Positions 6,130 to 14,536 of a stretch of 32,130 bases of DNA are shown piece by piece (position 1 is the stretch's first letter; each line of letters opens with the position of its first letter). The stretch comes from Bacteroidota bacterium (GTDB taxonomy: Bacteria > Bacteroidota > Ignavibacteria > UBA10030 > UBA8401), in the NCBI GenBank assembly GCA_008933835.1, contig WBUG01000037.1:1-32130 (forward strand), read 5' to 3'. A program made the position numbers and the translations under genes. The notes beneath the pieces were generated by a model. The model did not search any database. It saw only the letters and a program-made list of their open reading frames with translations, and was not told where the DNA came from.

Positions 6130-9066
6130 TCACCGGCCGGCCGGAATGCGCGCGGTGACGGCGGCGCCCTCCCCGGGCCGGGTATCGATCGTGAGCGTTC
6201 CCCCCGCTTTCTCCGCCCGCTGCCGCATGTTCGTCAGGCCGTTCATGCGCGGAAGGTCGTCGGGCAGGAAGCCGGCCCCGTCGTCCGCGACGGTGAGGGT
6301 GAGCCAGCGGTCCCGGTGCTCCACCGACAGGGTGACGGAGCGTGCGCCGGAGTGCCGCACCGCGTTCGTCACCGCCTCTTTCACGATGAGCAGCACGGTG
6401 CGGATGCCGTCCGAACCGACCGGCGCATGCTCCGTTCCCGGCGCGATGCGGATGGTGAGCGCCATCTCGCGCGCCTCGCACATCTCCGTGGCGAACGCGG
6501 TGACGCGGTGGAGGAGGCGCTGCATGGACATGTTCTTCGGGTCGATGGAGAAGACGACGTCACCCATGGCGTCCACCAGCTCGCGCGAGATGCTCCCCAC
6601 CTTCTCGGTGAGCGCGGGGAGCGAGAAACGGGGATCGTCGGCGCCGCGGGATCCCTCCGCCTGGCGCCGCAGCAGGTCGCTGATGAGGGCGATGCGGGTG
6701 AGTCCGGAACCGATGTCGTCGTGAAGGTCCGCCGCGATGCGTGAGCGCATCTTCTCCAGCTCCAGCAGCCGCCGGACCCGGATGCGTTCCGCCCCCGCGA
6801 GCAGTGCGATGAACAGCGCCGCGGCGCCGGAGAGGAACCACCACTGCCGCCAGTACGGTGCGGCGATATCGAACACGAGCTGCGAGGTCTCCGCGGATGC
6901 GTTCCCGTCCCGGTCCGTCGTCCGGACGAGGAACCGGTATCCTCCCGGCGGAAGCGAGGCGAACGTCACCGCCCTCTGCATCGTGGGGGTGTGCCATCCG
7001 GTGTCGGCCGGTTCCAGTCGGTATTGGAAGAGGAGCGCGCCGGGTTCCGAGAAACGGACGGCGGTGTACTCCAGGGACACGGTGTTCTCTCCCGCGGAGA
7101 GCCGGAGCTCTTCATCGCTGAGGGGGCGTTCCTGTCCGTTCACTGTGAGCGACGTGAACTGCACCGGAGGGAGCACCGGTTCGCTGAACCGCACCGGCGT
7201 TTCGAACGCCACCGCTTCGAAGCGCGTGACCGCGTACGACGTACCGCGGTGGGACCAGACGGTGTTCACCGGAGCGGGTACCGCCGAACGGACCGGCAGG
7301 AAACGCACATCCGTCTCGTCGGGCACCGCCATGACGCCGGCCTGCGAACCGATGAGCAATCCCCCCTCCTCCGTCGCGTGCAGCGACCAGATCTGGTTCG
7401 TCAGCATCCCGTCCGCCGTCGTGTACCGGCGCACCGTTCCGCCGGCGATGCGTACGAGCCCGCCGTACCGCGTGCCGAACCAGAACGCGCCGCCGCGCGT
7501 CTGTACCGCGCTGCGGTACGTGCCGTACGGCAGCAACGCCCGCACCGTATCGGCCGGATCCTGCCGGTATCCGTCGCCGTCCGGCACGAACGTCTCAACG
7601 CCGGGATCGAATCCGAGCCCCCACACGCGCCCGCGGGCGTCCTCGGAGAACTCCCGCACGTCGCGGAGCGAGGTCTGCGAAGGATAGTCGAAGCGCTGCA
7701 GCAGACGGGGAGGACCGTTCACGTCCACCACCGCCGCGCCCCCGTCCTTCATGCAGTACCAGAGCCGGTTCCGCCGGTCCGCCATGAGCGTCACCGTCAA
7801 CGCCTTCGGGAATCCCCCCGCGGTGTCGAGACGGTACTCCAGCTTGAGGTCCGACGCCGAATGCGGGGTACGCTTCACCGAAACGCACTGCAGCGCGCCG
7901 TCCGGCACGGTGCACCAGAGCCTTCCGCGCGCATCGAACGCGAGGGCGACGGGAGAGAGGTAGCCTTTCGTGGAACCGACGAGATGGTACTGCCGCTGCC
8001 ACCGGTCCGAGGTGTCGCGGAAGAACTCGTACAGTCCGTGGTCCGACGCCGCCCAGAGATGTCCGGCGGTGTCGACCGCCGCCTTTCCGGTGAGTCCGGA
8101 GAGGGCGAAGAGCGTCGTCTTCGCCGGCTCGATCTTCGTCAGCCCGCGGCCGTTGGTGCCGCACCAGACGTTGTCCTCGCGATCGAAGAAGAGGGCGGTC
8201 ATCTCGTTGGCCGGCAGTCCGTTGTTCGTCGTCAGCAGCCGCTCGTCGAGCCCGAGGGCCGGAGGGGTGTGGAGGAAGAGTCCGGACGGTGTCGTCGTCC
8301 AGTACCGTCCGCGATGGTCCATCGTCACCATCGCCGCCACCTTCGTCGGAAGGACGATGGTGTGAACGACGCGCTTGTCCCGGACGATGCGGACGGACGC
8401 ACCGGCGACGGAGACCGCCACCGTGCTGTCCGGGAGCGGCGTCACCGCCAGCACGCTGTCGTCGGGAACGCCGGGGATGTCCGCCGGTGCGAGCGACTCG
8501 GTCCGCTCGTCGAAGATCCAGAGCCGCTGCTCGTCCGAACACCAGAGTCGTCCCTGCGCATCGCGGACCAGCGAGACGTACTGCGACAGTTCCGGCGTCG
8601 CCACTTTCGTCATGCTCCGCTCCCGGAACCGGTAGATGCCGTCATCGGTGGCGCACCAGAGCGTCCCTCCCTCCCCCTCCACGACGGAGTTCACACGGTC
8701 CGCCCGCATCGTTCCCGCCACAGGCATCGGCTCCATCACGCCCCGGCGGAACCGGACGAGCCCGCCGCCGTTCGTGGCGATCCACATCGTTCCCGGTTCG
8801 CTCCGGCTTTCGATGACGGCGTTCACCCGTCCCCATTCCCGCACATCGCCGAGCCGGTGATTACGGAATTGATATCCGTCGTAGACCGACACCCCTTCGT
8901 CCGTTCCGATCCACAGGTAGCCGCGGGTGTCCTGCGCGATGGCGCTCACGGAGTTGGAAAGCAGTCCGTCCCGCGTGGTATATACCTGCACCGGCAGACG
9001 CTGGGCCGTCAGCTCCGGTGAGAGATTGAAGATGAAAATGACGAAAAACAGCCGGTTTCGACTCAT
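6130..9066 (-). CDS. Periplasmic-propeller sensor histidine kinase (Reg_prop, Y_Y_Y, HisKA_3, HATPase_c)
   Basis: 978 aa. A signal peptide or anchor (residues 1-21) leads into a run of Reg_prop repeats filling about 25-640, with motifs such as RGYLWIGTDEGVSVYDG, GTMWIATNGGGL, DNVWCGTNGRGL and GAFWFGTRYGGL. This predicts two seven-bladed propellers. A Y_Y_Y immunoglobulin-like domain (about 645-735, ending GYRFLVRTTDRDGNAS) precedes the transmembrane helix at about 742-761. The HisKA_3 dimerisation helix has phospho-acceptor His782 in AADLHDDIGSGLTRI. The ATPase domain has an N box KEAVTNAVRH near 896 and DDGAGF near 928. It is a classical rather than hybrid kinase, because its regulator is the separate gene downstream. 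The ligand is unknown; in Bacteroidetes this architecture often senses glycans. It is transcribed divergently from the CarH-like gene. Confidence 0.92.
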   Translation of the reverse strand: MSRNRLFFVIFIFNLSPELTAQRLPVQVYTTRDGLLSNSVSAIAQDTRGYLWIGTDEGVSVYDGYQFRNHRLGDVREWGRVNAVIESRSEPGTMWIATNGGGLVRFRRGVMEPMPVAGTMRADRVNSVVEGEGGTLWCATDDGIYRFRERSMTKVATPELSQYVSLVRDAQGRLWCSDEQRLWIFDERTESLAPADIPGVPDDSVLAVTPLPDSTVAVSVAGASVRIVRDKRVVHTIVLPTKVAAMVTMDHRGRYWTTTPSGLFLHTPPALGLDERLLTTNNGLPANEMTALFFDREDNVWCGTNGRGLTKIEPAKTTLFALSGLTGKAAVDTAGHLWAASDHGLYEFFRDTSDRWQRQYHLVGSTKGYLSPVALAFDARGRLWCTVPDGALQCVSVKRTPHSASDLKLEYRLDTAGGFPKALTVTLMADRRNRLWYCMKDGGAAVVDVNGPPRLLQRFDYPSQTSLRDVREFSEDARGRVWGLGFDPGVETFVPDGDGYRQDPADTVRALLPYGTYRSAVQTRGGAFWFGTRYGGLVRIAGGTVRRYTTADGMLTNQIWSLHATEEGGLLIGSQAGVMAVPDETDVRFLPVRSAVPAPVNTVWSHRGTSYAVTRFEAVAFETPVRFSEPVLPPVQFTSLTVNGQERPLSDEELRLSAGENTVSLEYTAVRFSEPGALLFQYRLEPADTGWHTPTMQRAVTFASLPPGGYRFLVRTTDRDGNASAETSQLVFDIAAPYWRQWWFLSGAAALFIALLAGAERIRVRRLLELEKMRSRIAADLHDDIGSGLTRIALISDLLRRQAEGSRGADDPRFSLPALTEKVGSISRELVDAMGDVVFSIDPKNMSMQRLLHRVTAFATEMCEAREMALTIRIAPGTEHAPVGSDGIRTVLLIVKEAVTNAVRHSGARSVTLSVEHRDRWLTLTVADDGAGFLPDDLPRMNGLTNMRQRAEKAGGTLTIDTRPGEGAAVTARIPAGR

Positions 9067-9091
9067 ATCCCCATTGTACTCATTTCCCGCC

Positions 9092-9120
9092 TTGTTTGAA
9101 ACTAAATCAATGTGTAGCTT
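9092..9120 (+). promoter_or_regulatory. Candidate promoter of the CarH-like/carotenoid operon
   Basis: TTGTTT (9092-9097), a 17-bp spacer and TAGCTT (9115-9120) lie in the short AT-rich gap (9067-9163) between divergent genes. The -10 match is weak. The predicted start of transcription falls at the palindrome 9129-9143. Confidence 0.35.
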
Positions 9121-9128
9121 GTTAAAAC

Positions 9129-9143
9129 ATGCAAATCGTGCAT
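9129..9143. promoter_or_regulatory. Palindrome ATGCA-N5-TGCAT in front of the CarH-like gene
   Basis: ATGCA (9129-9133) and TGCAT (9139-9143) are perfect inverted arms with a 5-bp spacer, ending 20 bp before the ATG at 9164. The position suits an autorepression operator. A near-identical 15-mer (12 of 15 bases) occurs at 14501-14515. Confidence 0.4.
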
Positions 9144-9163
9144 CTCACTCTATTATTGTTGCC

Positions 9164-10072
9164 ATGAGATCGGGACTGCTTTCGACCGCCGAGGTCTCCA
9201 CCATGCTGAAGGTGAACGAATCCACCGTGAAGCGGTGGACCGACAAAGGTTCGCTCAAGTGCATCAAGACCCCCGGCGGTCACCGGAAGTACAAGATGAA
9301 GGATGTGGTGGAGTTCATGGACACGTTCGCCTATGACGTCTCCGAACTCCTCGCGCCGGGGAAGGAACAGCTGAGCGCCATCACAGTGTCGACGGACTAC
9401 GCCATCCTCTCCAAGGATTACGACGTCCTCGCCGAGATGCTCTACAACAACGTGCTGGAAGGGAACCGCGAGAACACCTTCCAGTTCCTCAGCCTGCTCT
9501 ACGCCAACCGCATCTCCCAGACCGACATCTTCGATCGGATCCTCTTCCCCGCCTTCTTCCGCATCGGCGTCAAGTGGATGAACGGCGAGATCGGCGTGGA
9601 ACAGGAGCACCTCGCCTCCAACACCGCCATGCACGCGGTGATGAAGCTGCAGGAACACGTGGTGAAGAAACCGAAGCACGGCGGCATCGCCCTGCTGGGA
9701 TGTCTGGAGGAGGAATACCACGAGATGGGGATCGCGTGCGTGAACGCGGTGCTCGAGGCGGGCGGATGGAGCACGTACTACCTCGGCGCCAACGTGCCGA
9801 CCGAATCGTTCATCGACGCGGTGGAGAACTACGTTCCGGACCTCATCTGCGTCTCCTCCCTCACCCCGAGATCAAAACGCTGGCTGGTGGAGCAGTGCGG
9901 CGCGCTGCGCGAAACGGCGCTCATCATCGGCGCGAAGCTGGTGGTGGGGGGAGCCGCCGCGTCCGACGCGCTCAAGAAGAAGGTGCCGGCGGACTTCGTG
10001 CCGTCCAGCATCGCCGAACTGAACGAGTACGCCGCCGCCCTGCCGCGGAAGAACGCCCCAGCCCGTGCGTGA
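9164..10072 (+). CDS. CarH-like B12-dependent photoreceptor transcriptional regulator
   Basis: 302 aa from the ATG at 9164; an earlier in-frame ATG would add residues before the HTH. Residues 5-45 form a MerR/excisionase-type winged HTH (LLSTAEVSTMLKVNESTVKR, then TPGGHRKYK). Residues about 75-165 are the helical B12-binding cap domain and 172-290 the Rossmann-type cobalamin domain. Two hallmarks of adenosylcobalamin photoreceptors are present: W138-x9-E148-H149 (WMNGEIGVEQEH) and the ExHxxG cobalt-ligand motif E184-Y-H186-E-M-G189. In Thermus CarH the residue after the Trp is the His that ligates cobalt after illumination; here it is Met139. Known relatives are tetrameric repressors in the dark that release carotenoid genes in light. 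The downstream overlapping gene is a carotenoid-type oxidoreductase, which supports the same role here. Confidence 0.85.
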   Translation: MRSGLLSTAEVSTMLKVNESTVKRWTDKGSLKCIKTPGGHRKYKMKDVVEFMDTFAYDVSELLAPGKEQLSAITVSTDYAILSKDYDVLAEMLYNNVLEGNRENTFQFLSLLYANRISQTDIFDRILFPAFFRIGVKWMNGEIGVEQEHLASNTAMHAVMKLQEHVVKKPKHGGIALLGCLEEEYHEMGIACVNAVLEAGGWSTYYLGANVPTESFIDAVENYVPDLICVSSLTPRSKRWLVEQCGALRETALIIGAKLVVGGAAASDALKKKVPADFVPSSIAELNEYAAALPRKNAPARA

Positions 10073-11522
10073 AGAGTTCGACCATATCGTCATCGGCGCG
10101 GGGATGGGTGGCCTGGCCGCCGCCTGCCTGCTGGTGAAGAAAGGACGACGCGTGCTGCTGCTCGAAGCGCACACCGCGGCGGGAGGCTGCGTGTCGTACT
10201 TCGCGCGGAAGAGGTTCCTCTTCGACGCCGGCGCCACGACGCTCAGCGGCATGGGACACGAACAGCCGGTGCAGCGCCTGCTCCGCACGCTGGGACTGGA
10301 CCTCCCCGTGCGCCGGTGCGACCCCGGCATGATCGTCCATACGGCCGGCGGTGCGATACCCCGCTGGAGCGACCCCGAACGGTGGGGCGAGACCGCCGCC
10401 CGCACGTTCGGAGGAGCGCGGCAGCGCGCGTTCTGGTCCAAGGTCCGCGAGGTCTCCTCCGAAGGATGGCGCGCCTCCGCGGCGCTCCCTTTCCTGCCGC
10501 TGGACTCCCTCTCCGCCGTCGCGTCGCTGCCCGGAGCGTTGCGGTTCGCGCCGCTCGGCCGGCATCTTTTCCGCTCCGTCGGCGACGTGCTGCGGGAACT
10601 CGGCCTCGGCGACGACCGGCGTTTCCGTTCGTTCATCGCCGAACAGCTCCTCATCACCGCGCAGTCGGACCCGGACGATACGCCGTTCCTGGTCGGGGCA
10701 ATGGGACTGGAGTATCCCGCGGACACCTGGTACGTCGACGGCGGACTGAACGCGCTGGCCCGCGCGATGCAGCAATGGTTCACGGAGAACGGCGGCACGC
10801 TGATGCTCCGCACCGCGGCGCTCTCGGTGCAGACCGGTCCGGTGCACGCCGTCACCACCGACACGAAGCGGGTCTTCCATGCGCGGAGCGTCATCTCCAA
10901 CGCCACGGGATGGAGCAACCGCGAGCTCTTCCCGTCGATGCAGCGCTTCTTTGACAAGGAATACGCCGGACTCGCCGGATGGGGCGCATTCACGTTGTAC
11001 GTCGGCCTCCGGAACGAATTCGACGACGGCGGCTCGCCGTTCCATCAGATCATCACCGACGAGCCGCTCCCGGTCACCGGCGGACGTTCGTTCTTCCTCT
11101 CCTTCTCCCATCCACAGGACGCTTCACGCGCTCCCGAAGGATACCGTACGCTCACCGTCTCGACCCATGTTCCCGACCCGCACCGGTGGCGCGAGCTGCC
11201 GGAACGGGAGATCGCCGAACGGAAACAGGCGCTGACCGACGCCGCTTTGGCGATCATCGGACTCCATCTTCCCGGATTCGCCGGTGCGGAGAAACCGGTG
11301 GTGATGACCGGAACGCCGGTGACGTTCGAGCACTTCACCCGCCGGCCGTTCGGTCAGGTGGGGGGCATCCCGCATTCCATGCATCGTCCCCTCTTCGCCT
11401 GGCCGGGCTGGCGTACCGGCACCAAAGGGGTCTCGCTCGTCGGTGACACGGTCTATCCCGGACAAGGAATCCCCGGCGTCTTCCTCGGCGCGCTGAACCT
11501 CGTCCGCGCTCTCGAATCCTGA
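10065..11522 (+). CDS. CrtI/CrtD-like FAD-dependent carotenoid desaturase/isomerase
   Basis: 485 aa, GTG start at 10065 overlapping the end of the CarH-like gene by 8 bases, so the two are translationally coupled. The N-terminus has the dinucleotide-binding motif IVIGAGMGGLAAACLL and the following EAHTAAGGCVSYF strand-loop. FLFDAGATTLSGMGHEQPV follows, as in phytoene desaturase, carotenoid isomerase and CrtD relatives. The C-terminus has the conserved FAD contact GDTVYPGQGIPGVFLGALNL. The length fits the family (about 480-510). Which carotenoid bond is acted on cannot be read from sequence; the N-terminal motif looks closest to cyanobacterial CrtD/CrtH types. Non-carotenoid members of the family exist, so the role rests partly on the neighbouring light regulator. 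Confidence 0.75.
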   Translation: MREEFDHIVIGAGMGGLAAACLLVKKGRRVLLLEAHTAAGGCVSYFARKRFLFDAGATTLSGMGHEQPVQRLLRTLGLDLPVRRCDPGMIVHTAGGAIPRWSDPERWGETAARTFGGARQRAFWSKVREVSSEGWRASAALPFLPLDSLSAVASLPGALRFAPLGRHLFRSVGDVLRELGLGDDRRFRSFIAEQLLITAQSDPDDTPFLVGAMGLEYPADTWYVDGGLNALARAMQQWFTENGGTLMLRTAALSVQTGPVHAVTTDTKRVFHARSVISNATGWSNRELFPSMQRFFDKEYAGLAGWGAFTLYVGLRNEFDDGGSPFHQIITDEPLPVTGGRSFFLSFSHPQDASRAPEGYRTLTVSTHVPDPHRWRELPEREIAERKQALTDAALAIIGLHLPGFAGAEKPVVMTGTPVTFEHFTRRPFGQVGGIPHSMHRPLFAWPGWRTGTKGVSLVGDTVYPGQGIPGVFLGALNLVRALES

Positions 11523-11603
11523 TCGTCCCCTTCCGTTCACCAACCGCGCTTCTCGCGTCCGCTCACTCCGGTTCCGGTCAGAACCTCGTGCCCTTGAAAT
11601 GAA

Positions 11604-11634
11604 GATCCCCGGTGTCCGTAAGACATCGGGGATC
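11604..11634. terminator. Hairpin between convergent genes
   Basis: GATCCCCGGTGTC / GACATCGGGGATC forms a 13-bp stem with one G-T wobble and a 5-nt loop, 81 bp after the carotenoid gene. There is no clear T-run on either side. Confidence 0.45.
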
Positions 11635-11672
11635 CATTCGTTCCGCCGCACAGCGCTCCAGCGTTGAAAGCA

Positions 11673-11698
11673 GGAAAGGCGGGCAAGCCCGCCTTTCC
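11673..11698. terminator. Strong bidirectional terminator hairpin
   Basis: The 12-base arms GGAAAGGCGGGC (11673-11684) and GCCCGCCTTTCC (11687-11698) are perfectly complementary around AA. The hairpin lies between the ends of two convergent genes, 20 bp from the stop of the T9SS gene. The T-tails are short. Confidence 0.55.
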
Positions 11699-11718
11699 CG
11701 TGGTTCTCCTTCACCGGA

Positions 11719-14301
11719 TCACTTCATGAGAACCATTTTCCGCACCTGGGACGAAGCGCCGGTCTCGAGCCGGTAGAGGTAGACGCCGCTCGCCAGGGAC
11801 GACGCGTTGAACGAGACCGTGTACTGGCCGGACGGCTGGAAGCCGTTCACCAGCGTCGCCACTTCGCGGCCGATGAGGTCGTACACCTTCAGGGTGACCG
11901 CACCGGCGGAGGGGAGCGCGTACCGGATGTTCGTGCTCGGGTTGAACGGATTCGGATAGTTCTGTTCCAGCGTGAACGAAGCGGGGGTGACCGCCTCACC
12001 GAACGTGACCGACGTCGTGCCGCTGATGGTGAAGTCCGCTCGCCCCGACATCGGATTGCCCGTGGCGATGTCGTAGCTGACGTTCACCGACACCACGCTC
12101 GATTCGTTGAAGCCCGGCTTGTCCACGAACGCGACGTACTGTCCCGGCGCCAGGCCGTTGATGGAGTAGTTCCCGTTCGGGTCGGTCAGCGCATAGCCCG
12201 CCACCGCGCCGTTGCGGTAGACGTAGACGATGCCTCCCGCCTTCGCACTTCCGCCGTTCTGTCCGTTCACGTTCACGGTGCCGAACACCGAACCGTAGCC
12301 GGCGATGACGGCAGAGGCCATCGGCTTCACGAAGATGTCGATGCCGTCAACGCTGTTGCCGTTGATGACGATCTTCGCCGCGCGCTTCCACCGCGCTGCC
12401 GTGGTGTCCGTGGCGGTGTAGAACGCCGGCGCATAGTTGCCGAGCGGAACAGCCATCACCACGTACGTGCCCGGGAGCAGCTCGGTGAACTCATAGGCGC
12501 CGGCCGAATCGGTGTCCGTCACGTACGCCCGCGCGATGCGGTGCTGGTCGTTGAAGCGCCAGCCGTCGCGGAAGGCGATGACGCGCGCCGGCACCGGCAC
12601 GTCGCTCACCGAATCGGTCACCGTGCCGCTGATGCCGCCCAGCACGACCGGCGGGAGCGGCGCGAGGGTGAAATGGATCCCGGAAGTGTCCGCCTGCACG
12701 CGGATGACGTCCGCCGAGAGGAGGTCCGCCTTCTCATGGAAGAACTCGGTCGAATAGCCGTGCGAGCGGGCGAAGGCGATGTACGCGCCCGGCACCAGTT
12801 TCACGGAGAAGTTCCCCAGCGAATCGGCGGAGCCCTTCACCACGTGCTCGGACGAACCTTCAAGCCGGAAATCGCCGTGCGCGTTCAGTTCGAAGTAGCG
12901 GCGGAAGTTCTCGGTGGCGATGGTCGCACCCGCGCCGATGTTCAGCGCGAACTCCGCCCGCACGAACACCACCCGCGTGTTGCCGCCGTTGATGGCGAGG
13001 CCGAGCGTGTCCTTCACGCTGCCGGTCACCGTGACCTTCGGGAGGTTGCCCGGACCGCCGCGGAGCTTCATGTTCGCGATGGTGACCGCCGGCGAGTCCT
13101 GCACGGCGATGACGTCCGCCTGGAACGCGTCCCGCTTCCCGTCGTACCACTGGCTCTGGAACTTGGGCGAGGGGGCGTTCGCCTTGAGCTTATAGGAGCC
13201 GGGGTCCACGCGGTTGATGACGTAGTTCCCGTTCTCGTCCGTCTTCGCCGAGTATGCGAAGGAGATGTTGTCGGTCTTGAAGAGCTCCACCAGCACGTTC
13301 GGGACGGGAGCATTGAGCGTGTCGGTCACTTTCCCCTTGATGACGCCGTTGCCGCCGGCGACGCCGACCGTGAACTCCTGCTTCGCGGCACCACCCTTGG
13401 ACGAGCGGGCCATGATGGAGACCTGGTAGTAACCCTTGAGCGCCGGCGTCCAGTTCACAGCGCCGGTGACGGAGTCGATGGCGAACCCGGTCTCGACCGT
13501 CAGCAGACCGAGCGTGGCGCGTCCGGAGTACCGCACGACCGCGGCCGGGTCGGACGAGACCGCGACCGCCGTATAGAGGTACGGCTTGCCGGTCTGTCCG
13601 TACTTCGGCGGAACGGAGGTGAACTTCATTCCGTCGCGGTTCAGTTTCGGATGGACGGTGAGCTGCAGGAACGTGCTCGTCACGATGTCACCTCCGGTGA
13701 GATGGGCGACGACGTAGTACGCCAGAACGACGGGTTCCGTCGTGCCGGGGGCGACCGGGATCGGCTGGACCGAACTCAGTCCGGTCGTCGAATCGAGACG
13801 CGGAAGCATCGGCGCCGCGATGGCCGCATTGCCGCCCCGTACGATGTAGTGGCTGATCCCTTCGAGCGCCGGCTTCTGCCAGGTGAGCTTCACCGTGCCG
13901 GTGTCGGTGATCCTGCCTTCCAGACGGAACGCGCCGAGCGGAGGGAGCGGAGGCACCGGAAGGAGCTGCACGTTGCTCTTCACCGTGGTGCCGTTCGCCT
14001 TGCCGAGAACGTAGTACGCGTACGAATTGCCGATGGAGGTCACCACCGACGGCACCTGGTCGACCATATAGTTGTCGTCGGTCGTTTTGATGAGGGTGAA
14101 CGAGGCCGAATCGGAGACCTTCGCCCGGTACACTTCGTACGTGATATGACCGTTGAGCAGGAGCGGCTTGGTCCAGACCAGCTTCACGTCGCCGTTGAGC
14201 TCGGTCTTGGCGATGTACAGTGCGAACGACGGGTCCGCCGTCTGCGCCTGCATCAGCACCGCCGCCAGCAGCATCAGCACCACCGTCACGAATCGTTTCA
14301 T
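11719..14301 (-). CDS. Large secreted multidomain protein with carboxypeptidase-regulatory-like repeats and T9SS sorting domain
   Basis: 860 aa from the ATG at 14301, fixed by a textbook AGGAGGT site just upstream and by a signal peptide (MKRFVTVVLMLLAAVLMQAQ). Two fibronectin-III-like segments occupy about 25-215 (LVWTKPLLLNGHITYEVYRA and LTWQKPALEGISHYIVRG). A putative Ig/cadherin-like module with a YGQTGKPYLYTAVA motif covers about 220-310. Three carboxypeptidase-regulatory-like (transthyretin-fold) domains follow, each with a G-x-V-x-D and DxxGxY pattern (VIKGKVTDTLNAPVPNV, GISGTVTDSVSDVPVPARV, SVFGTVNVNGQNGGSAKAGG). Residues 776-860 are the T9SS type A domain (LEQNYPNPFNPSTNIRYALP to RKMVLMK). 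No enzyme motif is visible. It is likely a surface or extracellular matrix/adhesion protein. The upstream gap holds a sigma54-like promoter and a palindrome. Confidence 0.88.
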   Translation of the reverse strand: MKRFVTVVLMLLAAVLMQAQTADPSFALYIAKTELNGDVKLVWTKPLLLNGHITYEVYRAKVSDSASFTLIKTTDDNYMVDQVPSVVTSIGNSYAYYVLGKANGTTVKSNVQLLPVPPLPPLGAFRLEGRITDTGTVKLTWQKPALEGISHYIVRGGNAAIAAPMLPRLDSTTGLSSVQPIPVAPGTTEPVVLAYYVVAHLTGGDIVTSTFLQLTVHPKLNRDGMKFTSVPPKYGQTGKPYLYTAVAVSSDPAAVVRYSGRATLGLLTVETGFAIDSVTGAVNWTPALKGYYQVSIMARSSKGGAAKQEFTVGVAGGNGVIKGKVTDTLNAPVPNVLVELFKTDNISFAYSAKTDENGNYVINRVDPGSYKLKANAPSPKFQSQWYDGKRDAFQADVIAVQDSPAVTIANMKLRGGPGNLPKVTVTGSVKDTLGLAINGGNTRVVFVRAEFALNIGAGATIATENFRRYFELNAHGDFRLEGSSEHVVKGSADSLGNFSVKLVPGAYIAFARSHGYSTEFFHEKADLLSADVIRVQADTSGIHFTLAPLPPVVLGGISGTVTDSVSDVPVPARVIAFRDGWRFNDQHRIARAYVTDTDSAGAYEFTELLPGTYVVMAVPLGNYAPAFYTATDTTAARWKRAAKIVINGNSVDGIDIFVKPMASAVIAGYGSVFGTVNVNGQNGGSAKAGGIVYVYRNGAVAGYALTDPNGNYSINGLAPGQYVAFVDKPGFNESSVVSVNVSYDIATGNPMSGRADFTISGTTSVTFGEAVTPASFTLEQNYPNPFNPSTNIRYALPSAGAVTLKVYDLIGREVATLVNGFQPSGQYTVSFNASSLASGVYLYRLETGASSQVRKMVLMK

Positions 14302-14434
14302 GGGACCTCCTGTGAATGGGAAAGATATATTGAGGAACACTCTATGGCGAAATTCACCGGACCGGAGACCGTTTCCGGCCTCCGGTCCGCCCCCGTACCG
14401 GCGGGATGAATGAAAGAACGACATCCCGTAGGAC

Positions 14435-14451
14435 TTCAATCCTTGTGCCAG
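14435..14451 (-). promoter_or_regulatory. Sigma54-like (-24/-12) promoter candidate
   Basis: The minus strand reads CTGGCACAAGGATTGAA: a perfect TGGCAC -24 element and TTGA at -12, where the consensus is TTGC, with the correct 10-bp GG-to-GA spacing. It lies about 135 bp upstream of the T9SS gene start at 14301. A sigma54 activator gene lies about 3 kb away at 17658. Confidence 0.35.
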
Positions 14452-14498
14452 CAACAATCGGTGTATTTTTTCCGTTTTCGGCCGTTTTCCGGTGGGCG

Positions 14499-14517
14499 CC
14501 ATGCAAAACATGCATGG
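14499..14517. promoter_or_regulatory. Palindrome CCATGCA-N5-TGCATGG, possible upstream activator site
   Basis: Perfect 7-bp arms with a 5-bp spacer lie about 50 bp upstream of the sigma54-like element and 20 bp past the stop of the gene at 14537. The core resembles the palindrome at 9129-9143. No T-run follows on either strand, so an operator fits better than a terminator. Confidence 0.4.
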
Positions 14518-14536
14518 TCGGCGCATCCTGTGCACG

